NCBI GenBank assembly: GCA_954871525.1
Contig: OX940872.1
Span: 25,701,746-25,765,745, forward strand
Reading direction: 5' to 3'
Length of the DNA: 64,000 bases
DNA from: Parietaria judaica
Lineage: Eukaryota > Streptophyta > Magnoliopsida > Rosales > Urticaceae
Shown: in pieces, positions 1 through 12,528 of the stretch
Layout: every line of letters starts with the position of its first letter
How positions within the stretch are numbered: position 1 is the stretch's first letter
Program-made: the position numbers and the translations under genes
The notes under the pieces: generated by a model
What the model was told of the DNA's origin: nothing
Seen by the model: the letters and a program-made list of their open reading frames with translations, nothing else
The model's database searches: none

Positions 1-1358
1 CGGCATGACCTTGTAGCAATAAAGGCCACGGTCGGTCACAAATGTCGTGTGTATCTGGTCAGGCTCGTGCATTCGAATCTGATTGTATCCCGAGTAGGCG
101 TCCATCATGCTCATGAGCTGGTGACCGGCGGTGGCGTCTACCAACTGATCGATTCTTGGAAGAGGGAAGCAGTCTTTTGGACACGCAGCGTTGAGATCGG
201 AATAGTCTATACAGATCGTCCACTTGCCGTTAGGCTTCTTGACCATCACGACGTTGGATACCCAGTCGGGGTACGTGACCTCCTTGATGAAGTTTGCGGC
301 GATAAGCTTGTTGACTTCTTCGTTGATCGCCTGGTATCTTTCGGGATTGAATGCCCGTCGCCGTTGTATTTTCGGGGTTCTTCCTTTCTCGATGTTGAGT
401 CGGTGGACGGTAATCTCTGGGTCGATGCCGGGCATGTCGGCGTGCGACCAGGCGAAAACGTCCCTAAACTCTTGTAGGAAAGCGATCAACTGCGTCCTGA
501 TCATGACCGGTAACTGAGCTCCGATTGTGACACATTTTTTAGGTGCGTTCTCGTCTATCGCGATTTGGGTCACGTCAGAGGAGGGCTCCATGGTCGGCTT
601 GCGTCTATCGTCTCTAGGATCGAGCTCGCCAAGCATTCGAGCATCTTTCAGCTCGAGGGCGAGTTCGTCTCCGAGTTGGCAGATAGTACTGATGATCAGT
701 TCATTTTTTACTGATTTCGTCCCTTGGGCGTAGCAGGAGCGGGACTCTCTCTGACTTCCTTTCATGACTCCTATCCCATTTTCCGTTGGAAATTTGACGA
801 GTAGGTGAAAGGTGGACGAGATGGCCTGCAGCTTGTTGAGACTTGGTCTTCCCATGATGATGTTGTACGCCGATGGCTGATCCACAACGAGGTATCTAAC
901 CATCTTGGTGATTAGGGCTCCGTCCTCTGAGCCGAAAGTTGTTGGCAACTCAATGGCGCCTTCGGCGAGAACTGGTTTCCCGTTGAAACCGTAGAGCGGA
1001 GTCTTGACTGGTGTCGGAACGAGTCCTCCCAGACTCATACGTTCTAGGGCTGCTTTGAAGATGATGTCAGCTGAGCTCCCGTTGTCGACCAACACCCGTC
1101 GTACCCGGTTGTTGGCGATTAGCGTCTCGACCACTATTGCGTCGTTGTGGGGATGCAAAATTCTTCGGGCTTCTTCCTCCGTGAAAGTTATCGTCTGGCT
1201 AGGAAGTACATTGGGTGTACATCCAAGGTTAGCCAAGTTGATCTGGTGCGTCTCTCGATCTCCTTCTAAGGCTCGAGCGTATCTTTTTCTTTTGTGGCTT
1301 GAGTCTCCGGTTTCGGGTCCGCCCAGGATGGTAGAGATGACATTGTACTGCGAGGGCT
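1..1358 (-). pseudogene. Ty3/gypsy pol: aspartic protease and start of reverse transcriptase (partial, runs off the left edge)
   Basis: On the minus strand this frame reads a typical Tat/Retand-type pol. It opens with a QYNVISTILGG-like stretch near 1350, then TITFTEEEARRILHPHNDA. A retropepsin site VLVDNGSSADIIF follows near 1060-1100, and the protease flap-side motif YNIIMGRPSLNKLQA lies near 870. A linker leads into the reverse transcriptase fingers and palm, with VFAWSHADMPGIDP, KPNGKWTICIDYSDLNAACPK and MDAYSGYNQIRM. The frame is open to base 1, so the YxDD box and integrase would lie outside the window. It is offset by one base from gag, so either a -1 shift joins the two or one base has been lost or gained. 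The domains are certain; whether the element still works is unknown. Confidence 0.9.
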
Positions 1359-3095
1359 GGGACCTTCCTTGTTCCTTGTCTGGGCGAGGTCGGTCTGAAT
1401 CACCATCTCGGCGTTGCTTAGTCTCTTGGGGTTGCGGGTTATTGGGTTCCCACTTTCTGACACCAGTTTTTTAACGAACTCCTTCAGTTGTCCGTCCTGG
1501 ATTAGCTGTTCGATTTGTTTCCTTAGCTGCCAGCATTCTGACGTCGTGTGGCCGTGGTCTTGATGGTACTCACAGTACCGACTCTTATCTTTCTTGGCAT
1601 TTTTTGCTAGTGGTCGGGGGCTTCCGAACTTATCTCCATGAAGGCTGAAGATCATTGCCGGTGAAGCTGTCAGGGGAGTAAAGTTCATATGTTTTCGGAA
1701 CTTCTCTACTCGCCTGGGTTGCGGTTGTCGGCTTCCGGAGTTATGCTGTTGGCGTTGCCTTTTTCCCGGAGGCTCGTTGTCGCCGTTTTTTCGAGTATCC
1801 GGATGCTGATCTCCCTGGTCGGGTTGGGTTCGACTGTTGTAATACTCGTCAACTGCGATGTCTTCTGCAGCCCTCGCCATTAGTTCGGCCATGGAGGATG
1901 GCCTCTTCTTAATGAGAGAGCGTGCGAAGTCGCACATCGGGAGGCCATCGATCACGGCGGTGACTGCGTCGTCATCGGTGTAGCTGGCAACCTTGTTTGC
2001 TTCCTCGACGAACCTTTTCAGGTAAGTCTGGAGGGATTCGTCTTTACGCTGTCTGAGGGTCCATAGGTATGACTTCCCTTTTCGCTGTGAAAGCGAGCTC
2101 GCGAAGCGGGAGACAAAGAGTTCCGCTAACTGCTCGAAGGACTCGATGGAACCCTTCGGGAGCCGCTGATACCATTCAAAGGCGGGCCCAGCGAGGGTGA
2201 GGCAGAAAGCCTGACACATCGTGGAAGGTGAGCACTTCTTTATCCGCATATTGAATTGATACTGCACCAGGTGGTATGTGGGGTCGCTGGTGCCGTCATA
2301 GGTGAGGTTTAGCGGGAATCGTAAGTCTCCGTCGAGATCTTCCGCAAGCAAGTGACTGGCGAGGGGGGACATGACTCCCTCGTTCATGCTTTTGATGGCC
2401 GGGTCGGAGCTGTGGGTGGCGGCGAGCTCTCGCATTTCCTTTTTTAGTGCTTGGACTTCGCTTTTCAGTCTATCGTAGGAGGGAACTGCCGCTGGGAGAG
2501 GTGCCGAGGCGTCATTCACCCTCTGTGTCGTGTGACGGGTGGTGGTGTGCTGAAGAGTTTCTGATGTCTCTGTACCGGTGTCATCTGAATCCTCTTGGTG
2601 GCAGGACCTCTCTCTCCTTCGACTGATGCGTTGTCGTAGATCTCCCGTGCGCGCCTCGGTGCGCATTTGCTGACGCCGGATATTCCTTCGCTCTCTTGCA
2701 TTGTTGGTGATATTTCCGAGCCGGTCAAAGGCTGACCGTCGGGTTGTTTGCGACTGTGCCGGCTCCTGAGTATTTTCAGGTGCCGGTTGTGTTTCGAGGG
2801 GCCTTCTTTGTGTGAGTTCCAGGGCCTCCTCTGAACTTTCTTCTTCTTCGTTGACGACGTCGTGGTTGACGCTGTCATGCCCTAAGTGTTTGGACATTAA
2901 CCCGGTTAGCCGGAAGACGCTGTCTTCCAGCCGGGCCAATCTTTCTCTGTCTTCGTTGGCTGCAGGCTCTTGACGGACGTTCATCTCGGGCTGGCTTCGT
3001 GCGTGGTTTCGGCGTGCGTTGACCTGAGCCCGTGTGTTTAGAGCCACGCTCCCTGTAGGACGGGAGGGCGTGCCTTCCGTCGATTTGTTCGACAT
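1266..3095 (-). CDS. Ty3/gypsy (Tat/Retand-type) Gag polyprotein
   Basis: A 609-residue frame on the minus strand. The N-terminal third is low-complexity, rich in Arg, Gln and Glu, with several RRR runs. The retrotransposon gag capsid domain spans about residues 245-400 and includes FPLNLTYDGTSDPTYHL, FEWYQRLPKGSI and LRQRKDESLQTYLKRF. A zinc-knuckle-like segment near residue 500 reads CEYHQDHGHTTSECWQL, and KQIEQLIQDGQLKEFV follows it. This order and wording are typical of plant Tat-lineage gypsy elements. The last 25 or so residues before the stop at 1266 are probably out-of-frame sequence, because the conserved gag-pol junction reads in another frame. It lies between the leader at 3096-3199 and pol. 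Confidence 0.9.
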   Translation of the reverse strand: MSNKSTEGTPSRPTGSVALNTRAQVNARRNHARSQPEMNVRQEPAANEDRERLARLEDSVFRLTGLMSKHLGHDSVNHDVVNEEEESSEEALELTQRRPLETQPAPENTQEPAQSQTTRRSAFDRLGNITNNARERRNIRRQQMRTEARTGDLRQRISRRRERSCHQEDSDDTGTETSETLQHTTTRHTTQRVNDASAPLPAAVPSYDRLKSEVQALKKEMRELAATHSSDPAIKSMNEGVMSPLASHLLAEDLDGDLRFPLNLTYDGTSDPTYHLVQYQFNMRIKKCSPSTMCQAFCLTLAGPAFEWYQRLPKGSIESFEQLAELFVSRFASSLSQRKGKSYLWTLRQRKDESLQTYLKRFVEEANKVASYTDDDAVTAVIDGLPMCDFARSLIKKRPSSMAELMARAAEDIAVDEYYNSRTQPDQGDQHPDTRKNGDNEPPGKRQRQQHNSGSRQPQPRRVEKFRKHMNFTPLTASPAMIFSLHGDKFGSPRPLAKNAKKDKSRYCEYHQDHGHTTSECWQLRKQIEQLIQDGQLKEFVKKLVSESGNPITRNPKRLSNAEMVIQTDLAQTRNKEGPSPRSTMSSLPSWADPKPETQATKEKDTLEP

Positions 3096-3181
3096 TCCGG
3101 CTGGTCGAAAGAAGTGGATGAGAATTGATTGCTGGGAGGGTATTCAGAGGCTTGAATTCGATGCTGTGCACGAGCGGCCCC

Positions 3182-3196
3182 CTCCTTCTAGCGCCA
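3182..3196 (-). other. Retrotransposon primer-binding site
   Basis: Immediately inside the LTR on the minus strand the sequence reads TTTTGGCGCTAGAAGGAGG. TGG pairs with the CCA end of a tRNA and starts within three bases of the LTR, as a minus-strand primer site should. The exact tRNA cannot be named from here. The gag start lies about 90 bases downstream. Confidence 0.7.
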
Positions 3197-3199
3197 AAA

Positions 3200-4492
3200 T
3201 GTTGATGCCGTTTTTTGGATCAAACACTGTTGCGGCCCAATTGTTGGTGTTGGGCCGGGCCCAATGTCGTTTTGTGGACTTTTGGTGGGCTTATGATGAC
3301 TTGTGTTGGGTTTGTAGGCCCTATTGCGGGGATGACAGATTCTTTCCCCCTTCTTGGTGTGTATGATACGGATTCCGAGTGAAGTCCCTGGTACTGAGAT
3401 CTAAACGTATCGTTCGCCGTTCGTGATCCGGCGATCCGGGGATACTCACTACCTGTTACCTCCAGGCCAGGAATGGACTAGGCCCGGGTTACAGGTTTGG
3501 GCTCCTCACAAGATCGGGTTCCCACGAACGGGAGAGTGTGTTTGATCCAGCAATGAATCTCAGGAGATTGGACCCTCGGCCCGTGAAGTCAATCCTAGTC
3601 TGGGTCCTACAGACTGTTCACAAAGTCACGATATCTATGAAAGATACGGACTGGGAAACATAACGGGTTCCGCACAGAGCTAGAATTAAGACAGGCGGGG
3701 TCGTCAATCATCCCGGGATTCTCTCCAGAGGTTCCCCTCAGGTTGATCTATTGAAAATATTTCTCCGAAACTTCCGCTTTCTCTCAATTTCTGGACCTGG
3801 CAAAAGAATACCCGAGGTCAGGGAAAACAGGGGGGAATACCCCCTGATTCACCTCCGACGCTCAACATTAGTGGAATATTTTAGGGGGAGGCGAGTTTAT
3901 AGGGAGTAGAGAGAGGCTCGAGAGAATTTGGTCGAGTTCCGATGCCTTCCGGTTTGAATGAACCGAGCTCCCTTTTATAAGGGAATCCGAGGACTAAAAC
4001 GCAATTATCTCCCGCTTCTGGAGGCCCCTGAAGAAAATAAATATAGTTTTTTGGGTCCTCGGAGTGAGATCTTTCCAACGCCACCAAAATCAGCCCGATC
4101 CGACGCTCCACGCGCCCACACGCGCGGGATTTGTGGGGCTGCATCAGTTCACTCGCGCGAGTGAAGGGCTGTGGGCCCTGATGACGTGGGCAGGCTGACG
4201 CGCGCGGGCTGACGTCATCTCTGGCGCACATGTGGGCCTGTGGGCCCCCCAAGGTGTTTCCGGAGTGTTTTTTCGCTCCCGAGCTCGTCCCGCGTCCGTT
4301 TTTCACAAATTTTATGTCGTTTTTGAGTATCTTGATATTTTTAGGAACATCTAGACACTTTATTTTACGAAAACGGGCCTCCGGAGGGTGTTTTGGATTA
4401 AAACTGACTTAATTAATTAAAAGAAAAATTAATTTAATAATTTTTCTTTTATTAATTTATTTTTAAATCAATCCCGGGAATTACCCGTAACA
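3200..4492 (-). repeat. 5' LTR of the Ty3/gypsy element
   Basis: About 1.29 kb bounded by short inverted termini: the plus strand begins TGTTGATGCC and ends CCCGTAACA, so the minus strand starts TGTTACGGG and ends CAACA. It abuts the primer-binding site on the gag side, which makes it the upstream LTR of a minus-strand element. The matching 3' LTR would lie left of the window, so identity of the pair and insertion age cannot be judged here. Base composition is far richer in GC than the flank, and the change is abrupt at 4492. Confidence 0.8.
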
Positions 4493-7400
4493 GGAAGCAT
4501 TTTCAGATTTCAAGGTTTCAAATGGAAAAGTAAAACCGAATTGTCTTCTCCAATATTATATAACAACTACTTGAAAAACAAGGAACAAGATTCCGAGGTA
4601 ACGAAGATGACAATCATATTTATCAGAAAGAATATAAAATAAATTGTTCTCATTAAAACCATAATTAGTTCCATTAGAATTGGAGATCTTTGCTTTTGTT
4701 TTAATTAATCTTACCATTCTCCTGTATGTATCGGTTTTAGATGGACTATTTTCCAGTCTTTTTCAGTTTCACAATTTCAATACTTTGGACACAATTTCAG
4801 TACTTTGTTTATCACATGCAGTGTGAATGAAATATAAGGATTCTCATTTTATTCGTGTGTTTGTATGATCAGTACTTTGGACGCAAGAAGAGGAAAACAA
4901 ATGCTACTTGCTTTGAGAAAAGAAAGACAGAGCAAGCAAGGATTGTACAAGGTTCCTTCTTAGGTTCTCTGAAAAGGTTGGATTTTTGCTTCTTAATTTT
5001 CAATAATATATCTATCATATTGTCTTATACATTTAGTCATTTAGGGTCGGAATTGATTACACTATAGATTCGATTTCACGTGTAAATTTGATTGACTCCT
5101 AATTATATTTCAAACTGATGCAAATTTTGAATTTTTATTCACTGCCATATATAGGACTTCTTTTTTTTTCTTCCATCCTGGCATACGTGTATGTTGGCCG
5201 GCCTTCTTTCAACCGGTTTGCACAACCAACACAACGTTGTCGCTTAATTTTTTTTGTTTATTTTGGAAATGATTTTGTTCAATCAATTATGTTTTTTAGA
5301 TTCCAACTCAATTTTGTAGCCCGACTACTGCTGAAGAACAAAAAATGACACCCTAGAATTGCAGATTTAAGCTCTAATGGGTCGCCGAATTCAAATCTCA
5401 CACTTGGGTTTCATTGTCTATAAACAAGGTCTACTTTTTTGTGGTTTTTTGTAAGATTCGAGTTTAAGGTTTCTTTTGTTAAATTTTGTGGTTTGAGTGC
5501 TTAGGCGATTGAATTGTTTTCCCGACTTCTACTTTTTGACCTCTCGATTTTGAGGAGATTATTGCACGATTCTAGCGATGTCCGCGATCCATTATAACTT
5601 CGATGACCTTTGATTTCATAGATCGGAGTTAAAAAAGTTTTTGATTATTGCAAAACTTTTGCTTTCTCATTGAAAATACATGGATTGCATTTATGTAATT
5701 AAAATTGTCTTTCATGTCTTATCTTTTCTTATGCACTTAGAATTATGTAAACGTAACTGTTTGATAACGAATTCTATGTCTGACCAAAATTATTTGTTTG
5801 TTTTATACTAGAGGCAGTTACAAAGTATTAGGAGCCTATATCTATATTCTTAATGTGTTGAAGACATATATACTTTTGCCCTGTTTTTTATTTAGTTATT
5901 GTAAGTCAGTTTTTAGAGTTATCACAATATTTAGATGTAATTACTATTTTTGGCTTTTAAAATATTCATATTTACCTAAGTAATGGTTTTTTAGGTACAA
6001 AATTATTATATCTATCATTAGACACTACTGCAATTTCATCATGCATGTGATAGCATACCTTTGTTTTAGAACATTCAAAAAGTTTAGTTTCGCTTCGGCT
6101 TCATCGCCATCTCTGCATTGCTCCTCGGTGGTCGAATTTTATTGCGTAGCTGTTCAGAAAAGACCATTTAAGTCCAAGTTGTTGTCAATGTCTATTTTTC
6201 ATATCACATTTTTCTTCTATACTAACTACAATAATCATATTATTATTATTATTATTAGTCAGTTAACCGCAATCTCTTATATATGTTGAGTGAACAGGTT
6301 GCATCGAATGAGAGGATCGTCAATTAGGTAAAACTTTGTTCCAGATTTCAGGTTTTGCTTTCAAGAGTAAAGCTACATATATGTTGATCTGTTCAACTCA
6401 TGATCTTTAATCAAGGTGGTAGTACTTAGAAGCAATTATGTTCGTGATAAAGTTTGTTTATTAGGTTGAAATTGATGATCATCAACAAGTGATTGTTAAT
6501 TTCTTGCCAATGGATTCCAGGTGCCCAGTAACTGTTTTTCAAAAGAACTTTCTGAAGCCTGCACCTATCTTCAATCAGGTTCTCTTCTTATTTTCAGTTA
6601 AAGTTGCACCTATCTTCGATCAGGTTCTCTTCCCGTTTTCAGTTATAGTTTTGTTATTTTGCCTTCATTGGTTTTTGCATGTCTCGGATTCAACAGGTAG
6701 TTTTTAAGGATATCAAATAATTTGTTTACGCTTTGCTTTGATCATTAAGTTAGTTAATGTTTTCAAATTTTACATGGGTCCATCACTGGCTGCATTCACA
6801 GGGTTTGAGTGATGCTACCACTCCCACACGATTATGTACCTAATTGTCGTCAACATCAATGGTGTCGAACAACTACCGGTCGGTCTATTATATGGTGGTT
6901 TTATTTTGTATTCATTAGTTGTTACGTGTAGTACTTTTTTAAGATGGAATTCACCTTATGAGACAGTAGAAAGATGGTTATGATTACTGGATTTTTACCT
7001 GGATTGAAATGTCATTATTTACGTTTATCATATTTATTATATGTTAACAACAAACACGTTTTCTGAATACATCTCTTCTTTAATGAATGATATACACCCT
7101 AAACTTTTCAAAAGAAAAACAAAAGTTAACATCGCTCTAAGAGTAAATACAATTCACAAAATTTTATTACGGTAGCTAATCATGAAATTGTATCATATAC
7201 AAATTGGAGGACACAATTAACAATAAATCAGTAAATTTGAAATTTGATGTGGATGCAAATATTTCAATTGAAACTGATCGTGGTATGTCACTATAGTTTA
7301 ACATCATTCTCTATTATTAGCCTTCCCAATTTAACAAACATGACAAACCCAAACTCAATTCTCATCCCATATGATTCATATCATTTGACTTTCTATTTTA

Positions 7401-7882
7401 CAAATTTATATTCGTCGTTTATTTCTATCATTGTCTTTTAAAAATCAAATATTATAAACTACAAAAAATATCATGAAAAATAAAATAAAAATTACAAGTT
7501 GAAAGTATAATTTGTTAATGGGATTATTGACCCCTTTTTTGTAACGTGTGCGGATTTATTATCTCTGTTTCATAAACGAAAATTCCTCGGCCCTTCTTTA
7601 TCGAATTTGGAAGTCTTCTATTCTTACATTGTTAGTTATTTGGTAAAAGAACTTTTGGTTATGCAATTACTTAAATATATATATATATATGTATATCTAA
7701 TCATATTTAATAAACATTTGAAGGTGACACCAATAATATATTATCAAGGATCATTGAGTTTGCATTGTAAGTAGTTTTTATTACAAAACATAGATTTATA
7801 GAGTTAACATATCACATATATTAATTTAAATTAAAACGAGATATTTTCTCGCCACCGCGCGGAGCGCGGTGCTGTCCACTAG
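4493..7882 (+). mobile_element. Helitron-derived sequence (3' part; 5' end not found)
   Basis: About 3.4 kb of AT-rich sequence that ends at 7882 with a textbook Helitron 3' terminus. No matching 5' TC end is visible up to the gypsy LTR. The gypsy element may have inserted into this Helitron and separated its 5' end, which is an inference. Inside is a 45-bp direct duplication (6561-6605 and 6606-6650, starting GCACCTATCTTC). Short open frames near 4855, 6041 and 6489 may be captured gene scraps; I recognise none of them. No Rep/helicase coding sequence is visible, so the element is non-autonomous. Confidence 0.55.
7853..7882 (+). other. Helitron 3' terminus: hairpin plus CTAG
   Basis: The perfect 8-bp inverted repeat CACCGCGC / GCGCGGTG, with a three-base GGA loop (7853-7871), is followed by CTGTCCA and the terminal CTAG at 7879-7882, then a T. 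This is the diagnostic Helitron end: a GC-rich hairpin about 10 bases before CTRR, with insertion ahead of T. Confidence 0.85.
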
Positions 7883-8045
7883 TTGTAAATAATTCCAATG
7901 AAAAATAATTAAGTGTTAATTTTTAATACTTGAACATAAAATACTCTATTAATTAATTAGCCGTTATTTTACTAATATTTAATACACTGTTACGGCTTAT
8001 GATATTTACAATTCAACGTATTTATCTATTTAATTAAAATAATCT

Positions 8046-8429
8046 ATATATATATAAAAGGAGAATCTCAAGTAGATGACGTGGCTTCATGAGATTCAAA
8101 AGATTGTTCAATCCTATTTTTTGAGATTTTATAATTATTTTTTGAAAAAAATACATATTAGTTAGTGGGAGTTAAATGTAATTAATTAATGAATTACTTC
8201 TATTGGTGAATAATATCACCACATATTTTAGTCATTAATATATATATAAAAGGAGAATCTCAAGTAGATGACGTGGCTTCATGAGATTCAAAAGATTGTT
8301 CAATCCTATTTTTTGAGATTTTATAATTATTTTTTGAAAAAAATACATATTAGTTAGTGGGAGTTAAATGTAATTAATTAATGAATTACTTCTATTGGTG
8401 AATAATATCACCACATATTTTAGTCATTA
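8046..8429. repeat. Perfect 192-bp tandem duplication at the Helitron 5' end
   Basis: 8046-8237 and 8238-8429 appear identical base for base on reading. Each copy starts at the TATATAAAAGGAGAATCTC motif and ends AGTCATTA. The outer copy keeps the TC terminus and the inner one does not. Confidence 0.85.
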
Positions 8430-11400
8430 AAAATGTCGCCACTTTGAAGTGTGACATGGCACAATGAAACAAGCATAAATGTTGATTTCCTAATTTTTCA
8501 AATTTTAACATTATTTATTAAAAAAAAAATACATCCATATTCACTTATTGCTTCCCTCATTTAATGATTTATATGAAACCACGTATTTACCTATTTATTA
8601 GGTAATTCAAAAGACACCTCTTTGTTTTTTAACTGCTAGGGTTTCAAAGTAAAAGTTTCATACATAACTCCAAAAAGTTTTTGAAAATGAACCGATCCTT
8701 TTATGGTTCATTAGTTCATATTACTTATAAATGATAATGGAAGACCATGAGACTCTTTTATCTCTGCCAATTTTCTCTATTTATAGAGCAAAATTATCAC
8801 ACTGCAAAAGCCAATAACAATATCCATCGATCAAATCTCGGTTGGATTAGAGATTTGAGTTTTGGTTCGTCCTGCTATTCAACAGATGTTATTGACATTG
8901 CCGCAGTGGTCCCTTCAACGACCGTCCACAAACATTTTTGAACTTTCTCCAAACCGTCATCGATGCAGAGGTCCGAGGAAACGACCAGAAAGATATTCTG
9001 CTATATGGTTTAAACTTTAGATATTTGTTTGTTTTGTTTTGTTGCTTGCTTGAAGTATTATATGCAAATGTACTGTCTGATATTTTGGTTTTTTTTTTTT
9101 AGATGATTATTGAGAATTTTTTTCTTGGCTTTGGTATTTAAGATATGTTATATATCTAATAGCTTATAGATATCAAACTACAAGGAAAAAGCTACGTGGT
9201 TCAGATCTTCTCTGCAACCTCCGTCCCTCCATCTCGGCTGCCGTCGCCGAGTTTGTCAAGGTTCGCCCTCGCCGATCAAGGGAAGTCCTCCACATATAGT
9301 GCTGCTCCGTGACACACACAGCGGCGGCGACAAACCCTATCCATGCGGCGGCGAAATCTCGCTGTTGTTCTTAGCCGTCGCCAAGCAGAGGCGATGGTGA
9401 AGTCACTTTGGGTACATGGAGATAAAATACAGGGAAGCATGCATCTCTGAGTAGTTGACGACGACGACGATTAAGCGAAGGACAAAAGCAATATGTGGTA
9501 TTTGATTTTAGTCTCATTTTTGTTAGCAAATTGAAAATTGACATGCAAATGATTTAGTATTTTCTTTATTAAGAGTTTTTTTTTAGTATGTTAAGGGTAA
9601 GGCTCTGTGAATTTATTACAATTTCGGATGATATGTTTTAATGGTAAATTTGCTGTAATATTTTTAGGAATAAAATTTATTTAATAGTATATATTTACGA
9701 GTTTATAAATATTATATGTATAGGAGTACAATGGTATATTAGATTAGACTAAATACCTAATTTTGATGTTAACTCCATTTTCTAATAATGTCTGACAATT
9801 TTAGATTGAATATGTCTATTTTGTGTTATTAATTTGCCAATATATGATGAAAAGGATCAATGGCGCAATAAAAAACTATATATATATATATATTATAATA
9901 TTTTGGTGAAATCTATATGAAATCTATATGAAATCTATGATCACCAAACTTTTCTAAACGATTATGTCATAAGGGATCTTGAAATCCAATTTTTCTAGAG
10001 TTTAGAGTTAAAATAAAACAAAGAAATGACATGGCATATACATTAACTTCTTACCTATTTTTTTTTAGTTTTCTATTTTTTTAATTAAGAATTAATTCAT
10101 CTATTAAGTGTCTCAATTGCTTCATTATTTATAAAATTGATTACAAATAATTTCTAAGTATTTTAGTTTCCAAGTTGTATAAGGTAATGAAATTTCTACT
10201 TTTTTAGAATTTAGATTTTTTAAACATTTGAAAATAGTGTTGGAAACCAAAAGCCAAATTCTATTAGCTTTTTTATTTTTATAGAAATCTATTAGCTTTT
10301 ATATTGTTTTTAATTTTAATATAGTTTTTCTATTTTTCTAATTATATATTTATATATATGTTAAACTATATATATCTTAATAGATGATCTCAAAAGAGAC
10401 ATTGCATACTAGAATCAACGAAAATTTGCATTTTCTATTTTTCTAAATTTTTCACTTTTTATCATTTTATCTATATATAGATATTAAACTACATATATAA
10501 ATAAAAAGGATAATAACCAAGTTGACATAGCAAAGGTATTGTCATTTTCTATTTTCTAGATTTATATTTTTAATTAAAATTTTTATTTCATAGATGTCTC
10601 ATTTTAAATAAATACACAACGCAATCAATTATCTATAAATTCACTTATAAATAGTTGTTAGTATTTTAAGCTTTCATTTCGTAGGAACCTTTTGGCTTAC
10701 CCTATTATATATTAATGCATGAATACTAAGAAAATGAAACTCATAAGCATCACTTTTTTAAAATGTATCTTTAAATTCAACTTTTATTGTCTCAGCTCAT
10801 TTCTACCTTCAATTTCATACATATAAATAGAATTCATGAAGGAAAAATCAAAAGCCTATACATTAACCATGTTATGTATAAAGAAGTAAAAAAAAAATCT
10901 AATGATTTAAGTTGATAAAGGTATTTTATTTATTTAAAAAGAAGTATTTTACAGAATCACTCTAATTATAAAAAAAAACACTCACACATGCTTCCCCTTT
11001 TTTCACACACGTTCATTAGTAGTTTACATTTAAAAAAACACAACAATAATAATAAAAATAGTTTATGCCTTTATGGAACTTTTTGGCTTCATTCATTTAA
11101 TGTTTCTCAATACCTTTTAAATATGCAAAAAAAAAAAAAAAAAGGTTAAATCATTGGCATTCTAACAAAGACCTAGGTTTTGCTCTTCCATTGTTAGACC
11201 TTTGCTTATAAATGTGGCCTAAGACCATAGACATGGCACAAAGAAACTATATGCGGAAAAGAATTAAGTTAAGAGGATACTATCATGCACAAATACATTA
11301 AACGACACGTATATAAGTTCAGGTGAAAACAATGTGAACATATTATATTTGTTTGCTATTAAATATTTGTATATATGAAAATAATTCATTGTCTTTATCA

Positions 11401-12497
11401 ACATTTGCATTATTATCAAAAACACTGAATAACGTTTGGTGTATCGTCAAGAACTAATTGGCTCTGTCTGTAGGGAGCTGAAGATTCAGGCAAATCAAAA
11501 TTTTAAGATCTCCGAGTCAATTCTCTTGATACAGTATTTAGAAAATTTATCCACACTCTCTTGAATCTACCAAGCTTATTCTCTCTTGAACATTTCTAGG
11601 GTATATTGTTTGCTATGAAGTGTTTCAAACAATTATCCATTATTGCGTAAAGAACTGGCAATTTTGTTTTAGTCATAGTATTTTCTCATAGTATATATGA
11701 CGAATAATAAATTGTAGAATGAAACCATCATTCTTCTAACTTATCTTTTACCATATTTACTTTTCTATTATTAATGTATAAGACAAAGTTCTCCTATTAA
11801 ATTGAGATGAACTCTTAGTTTCGTAATTGCCACGTATTTTCGTATATTTAGATGAACCCTTCAAAATACGTGTGCTCATATAAGAAAAGAAAATCGCTAA
11901 TAACATTAAACAAAAGAATTAAGCTATTCTTGAGTTCATGGTGATGCATTTCTTTCCATCACTACACTTTTGATAAATATTTTTATTCAAAGTTATTAGT
12001 AGTAATCTTTGCTACCAATCAAAGTGCGGTGTAACAGGGTTCACGGTCTAAACACACTAAATTCATATAAATACTACTCATAATAATATATGTATGGCTG
12101 ATCTAAACATTTATAAAATAAAATTGTCATTCTCTTAAGTTCTCTTTTTTCATATGCATTTGGCTTTTATCTGATTTTAATCTAATTATCATAGACTAAT
12201 TTAACTGGATAAAATGGGGTCAGCTCATACATTAAATTACACACACGGGATTCATTAGTACCCTAAAAAAATGTTTTATTAGTTTTTAAATTGTATTCTT
12301 CACCTATTTAACAGTTTCTATTACCTATAAAACTTTTTCAATGTATGTGATCATATTAATAAAAAAACGTCAATCAGAATATACACGAAAACTGAACTTT
12401 TTTCAAGTTTATCTTTATGCACAACTTTCAATTAAAACACAAACAATTTATTAATTTTTTTCAATATATTCGTTCAAATTTAAGGGATGTTGTACGC

Positions 12498-12528
12498 CAC
12501 CGCGCGAAGCGCGGTGCTACTACACTAG
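12498..12528 (+). other. Helitron 3' terminus: hairpin plus CTAG
   Basis: CACCGCGC / GCGCGGTG with a GAA loop (12498-12516) is followed by CTACTACA and CTAG at 12525-12528, then T. The stem is identical to that at 7853, so both ends belong to one Helitron family. Confidence 0.85.

Larger units (their letters stand above)
8043..12528 (+). mobile_element. Non-autonomous Helitron, about 4.5 kb
   Basis: The left end is A|TCTATATATATATAAAAGG at 8042/8043, and the right end is a hairpin followed by CTAG|T at 12525-12528. No target duplication is expected for this class and none is seen. There is no Rep/helicase frame. The interior is AT-rich, with many short echoes of the 5' end, such as a run near 10490 that resembles TATAAAAGGAGAATC followed by TGACATAGC. 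This suggests repeated nested or tandem growth. A GC-rich island at about 9193-9495 (CGGCTGCCGTCGCCG and similar) looks like a captured exon or 5' UTR, but I cannot name its source. The pairing of this left end with this right end is inferred. Confidence 0.65.
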
